Source: Antedon bifida (Eukaryota > Echinodermata > Crinoidea > Comatulida > Antedonidae). Taken from it: a stretch of 64,000 nucleotides of DNA. Below are positions 61,735-64,000 of the stretch, one piece after another (the stretch's first letter is position 1; every line of letters begins with the position of its first letter). Position numbers and translations under genes: made by a program. The stretch spans positions 1,612,001 to 1,676,000 of the forward strand of contig OY727102.1 of the NCBI GenBank assembly GCA_963402885.1. Direction: 5' to 3'. The notes under the pieces are model-generated. The model saw only the letters and a program-made list of their open reading frames with translations, was not told the DNA's origin and searched no databases.

Positions 61735-61985
61735 ATGAACACATAATACATTTGTAAAGATGCAGATGCCTAGCCTGGCGGTGGATTAGTCCATGGAGGA
61801 AAACCTCCCCATGGAGGAAAACCTCCATGATTAGATCATGGAGTAAAGAATTCTTTACTCCATGGTTAGACCGACTTCGATTCGATGAATTTATGAATTG
61901 TAGGCCTACACATATTAAAATTAGGTTTTTGTGTGTGGCTCTCGCGCTGTTTGTATTTTATAATGTTGTTCTGTTGAATCGTAAT
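61735..61985. repeat. Second copy of the segment at 58970-59290
   Basis: See the shared landmarks given for 58970-59290. This copy also includes a short inverted motif TCCATGGAGGAAAACCTCCC repeated at once as CATGGAGGAAAACCTCCATG. Confidence 0.5.
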
Positions 61986-62459
61986 GGGTCGAAAAATATT
62001 GTATGCTTTGCTAGCTCGCACGTTACCAACAATATATTAATGTAAGAAATCCTCACTCCGGTAAGTTACGCAAGGCTTACGCCGTGTGTGTGAACATATC
62101 CCTCATTCAAATTACAGTAACCTTGTATTGGACGATTCCATTATCTAAATTAAAGATGTTTTTATTTCTTCTAATTTAAATTGTCATCAATATCTGCTCA
62201 TTAATATTTATCTTTTATGATGTCCACTTCTAGACAATATAATGCCCGACTTATAAAATGCCCGACTTTCAAGTAACTTTTACTTACCACAACTTGAAAG
62301 AACGAAATAATGGTTTTGCCCAAAACAGTGAGCACCGTGTCGCGGTAGTTCAAAGGCTTCCTTCAATGTTAAGTGTGGTGGTGTGGACCTCGTACTTTTG
62401 CAGGGATTGGGGTTTTTATTTTGGAATTTTCTTGTATTTTTTATGGAAAACTTTTCAAG

Positions 62460-62535
62460 ATGAGAGGGGAACTGACTGTATTCATTCTTTTTCTGTGCTT
62501 CAATTTAATTTCCTGCCAACAAAACGACGATGTTG
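62460..62535 (+). CDS. Signal-peptide first exon of an unidentified secreted or membrane protein
   Basis: ATG opens MRGELTVFILFLCFNLISCQ, a textbook secretory signal: Arg near the start, a hydrophobic core and a likely cleavage around Ser-Cys-Gln. Then come QNDDV and a consensus donor (GTTG|GTGAGT) in phase 1. Phase 1 after a signal peptide is the usual layout for proteins built of extracellular modules. No second exon is recognised in the remaining 1.4 kb, so the gene probably continues past the window. The family cannot be told from this exon. Confidence 0.6.
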
Positions 62536-62539
62536 GTGA

Positions 62540-63460
62540 GTAGGCTATATTACTTTTTGTCTTGATATATAATAATTTGATTTTGACAGTTGAGCCATGC
62601 TACACAATATACTGTTCTGTTTATTTGACAAGTTACAATGTAAAAGCATGGACCTATATAGTTATGGGTGCATGGATGGTACAAGTGAGAGTGTAGATGT
62701 AAACTTGACAATAGTATTTTCACGTCTCGTAAAATAAAATAAATAAATAAAATGTTTTAGAAATTAATTAATCAAAAAGTGTTTATATATTGAACATATA
62801 GGCCTTTATTGTTGTCAATAAATTGTGTTTACTTTCTTTCACAAACTTGAAAACCAACTCATTTTTTAATACAATCTCAATTTATTAGGCCTACATCTGC
62901 TTTGATATTAAGGTTTCACTCATTAAATGAAAAACATGTTAAAGGATTTGTGCTGGGCAGAGGGGTTGGGGGGGGGGGGGGAGGGTTCACCCAACCTTGT
63001 TTCATCCATCCATGACTTTTTTTGACACCCATTCCCTAGATTTCACTACAACCCTGAACGTTGATATGTACTGTTCTTTCGTGAATAATAGAGATTTACT
63101 AACTAATACAACTAGAACTACTGTATATTATATTAATATCTACAAACAATAAATGCTCAATATAATAATGCCACATGGTATACGGTTTTAGTAATCTGGA
63201 ATATTTACTTAGAAACTGTAAACTTGGACCATTGTTGTAATACTGGATTTAAATTACTTTAAATCTATTAGTGTTTGATTAAAATTTTAAGCAGAAACCA
63301 ATTATTGATGACTATTAAGTTAGCATGGATTAGCATCAGTTACGCTCAGTAGCTATGAAAACATAACGAAGAGATAATTGTAAGTAGATGTACTTAACTT
63401 TTAAGCATGATCATACTATACACCTATGACCATGGTGTGTACTTTTTTTAACCTTATGTT
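62540..63460. other. Probable first intron of the signal-peptide gene
   Basis: AT-rich DNA without a recognised exon. It contains a 14-base G run at 62968-62981 and an ATAAAATAAATAAATAAAAT microsatellite near 62730. Nothing else stands out. Confidence 0.45.
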
Positions 63461-63465
63461 TATTT

Positions 63466-63800
63466 TAAAGATATATTGTCCCCCTGAAAAATAATTGTTA
63501 CAATTTTTTTGTTGAAGATGCCATTTTAATGTCAAATAATAGTTATCCACTTTGATGAAAAATTGGATCCAAACAAAATGTATTTACCTGAAAAAAGTGT
63601 ACAATTTAAAGCAAAAATTTGCCAGCCAATGGCTTTTTGGTTGAATTTAAACCATTTATTATGTTATTTTATAAGTAAAAACATTATTTGTTTTCGTTTT
63701 TTTGCGAAAGTGATACACATTATTAAAACTACAAATTATTTTTAGTCTGATTTATTTAATCTTTATTTTGCATGTTTTTGGGGGACAATACATCATTAAG
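63466..63800. mobile_element. Family D MITE, copy 3, opposite orientation
   Basis: Left end TTTTAAAGATATATTGTCCC plus CCTGAAAAATAATTG equals the inverted right end of copies 1 and 2; right end TTTTTGGGGGACAATACATC equals their inverted left end. AATAGTTATCCACTTTGATG inside matches GTGGATAACTATT of the others inverted. Confidence 0.85.
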
Positions 63801-64000
63801 AAAAATATATTCAATAAATATAATACTTTTAATAGGAAAATATTTACAGTGTATTTGTGTAATAATAAATGACTTTTGTTCCAATTTTAAAGTGGTATCA
63901 TCACCTGCTAAACATCCTTGGATGTGACCTATATACAATGCTCATCTCCTTTTTTAAAAATAGTACATCAGCATATAAAGTGACTATCAGGGATTACTAT

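Overview
The window looks like AT-rich nuclear DNA of a marine invertebrate deuterostome, most likely an echinoderm; this is an inference. The genes are split by GT-AG introns, the octamer TAGGCCTA and its parts are scattered everywhere, and the proteins resemble vertebrate orthologues. Short non-autonomous transposons fill most of the space. I cannot fix the class or species from sequence alone.

Four protein-coding genes can be assembled exon by exon with matching intron phases. (1) 2467-6013 (+): a paired-class homeobox gene with an OAR tail, closest by eye to Drgx. (2) 8855-11226 (-): CFAP95 (C9orf135), a ciliary axoneme protein, in five exons. (3) 12026-12638 (+): NDUFS5, a twin CX9C subunit of mitochondrial complex I, arranged head to head with CFAP95 so that the two probably share a promoter region. 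(4) 33507-49667 (+): a full RIM (RIMS) presynaptic active-zone scaffold in 21 constitutive exons, about 1110 aa. It carries a Rab-binding zinc finger, PDZ, C2A, an RIM-BP-type proline motif and C2B; one extra in-phase 72-nt cassette exon is predicted. A clean signal-peptide first exon at 62460-62535 (+) begins a fifth gene that runs off the right edge.

13.4-33.5 kb is a gene desert of about 20 kb where I see only repeats. Several dispersed families recur across the window: family A (ends CTCTGTCTACACTATC), family B (ends AAGCTTGGTTCCCACTAGG, with one copy nested inside another), family C (CACATGTG-rich), family D (ends TTAAAGATGTATTGTCCCC), a (CCGA)n-bearing family, LINE-like 3' tails and GAT-type microsatellites. 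A tandem array with a period near 175 bp lies at 6.7-8.05 kb.

52.2-57.9 kb holds a decayed piggyBac-like transposase fragment and a cluster of broken ankyrin-repeat exon copies, some amplified with an exact 163-bp period. 58.9-62.0 kb holds a composite element in which two tRNA-like heads point away from each other, repeated with its surroundings.

Apart from CFAP95-NDUFS5, nothing suggests that the genes act together: the homeobox gene is a transcription factor, RIM a synaptic scaffold, NDUFS5 a respiratory subunit and CFAP95 a ciliary protein.
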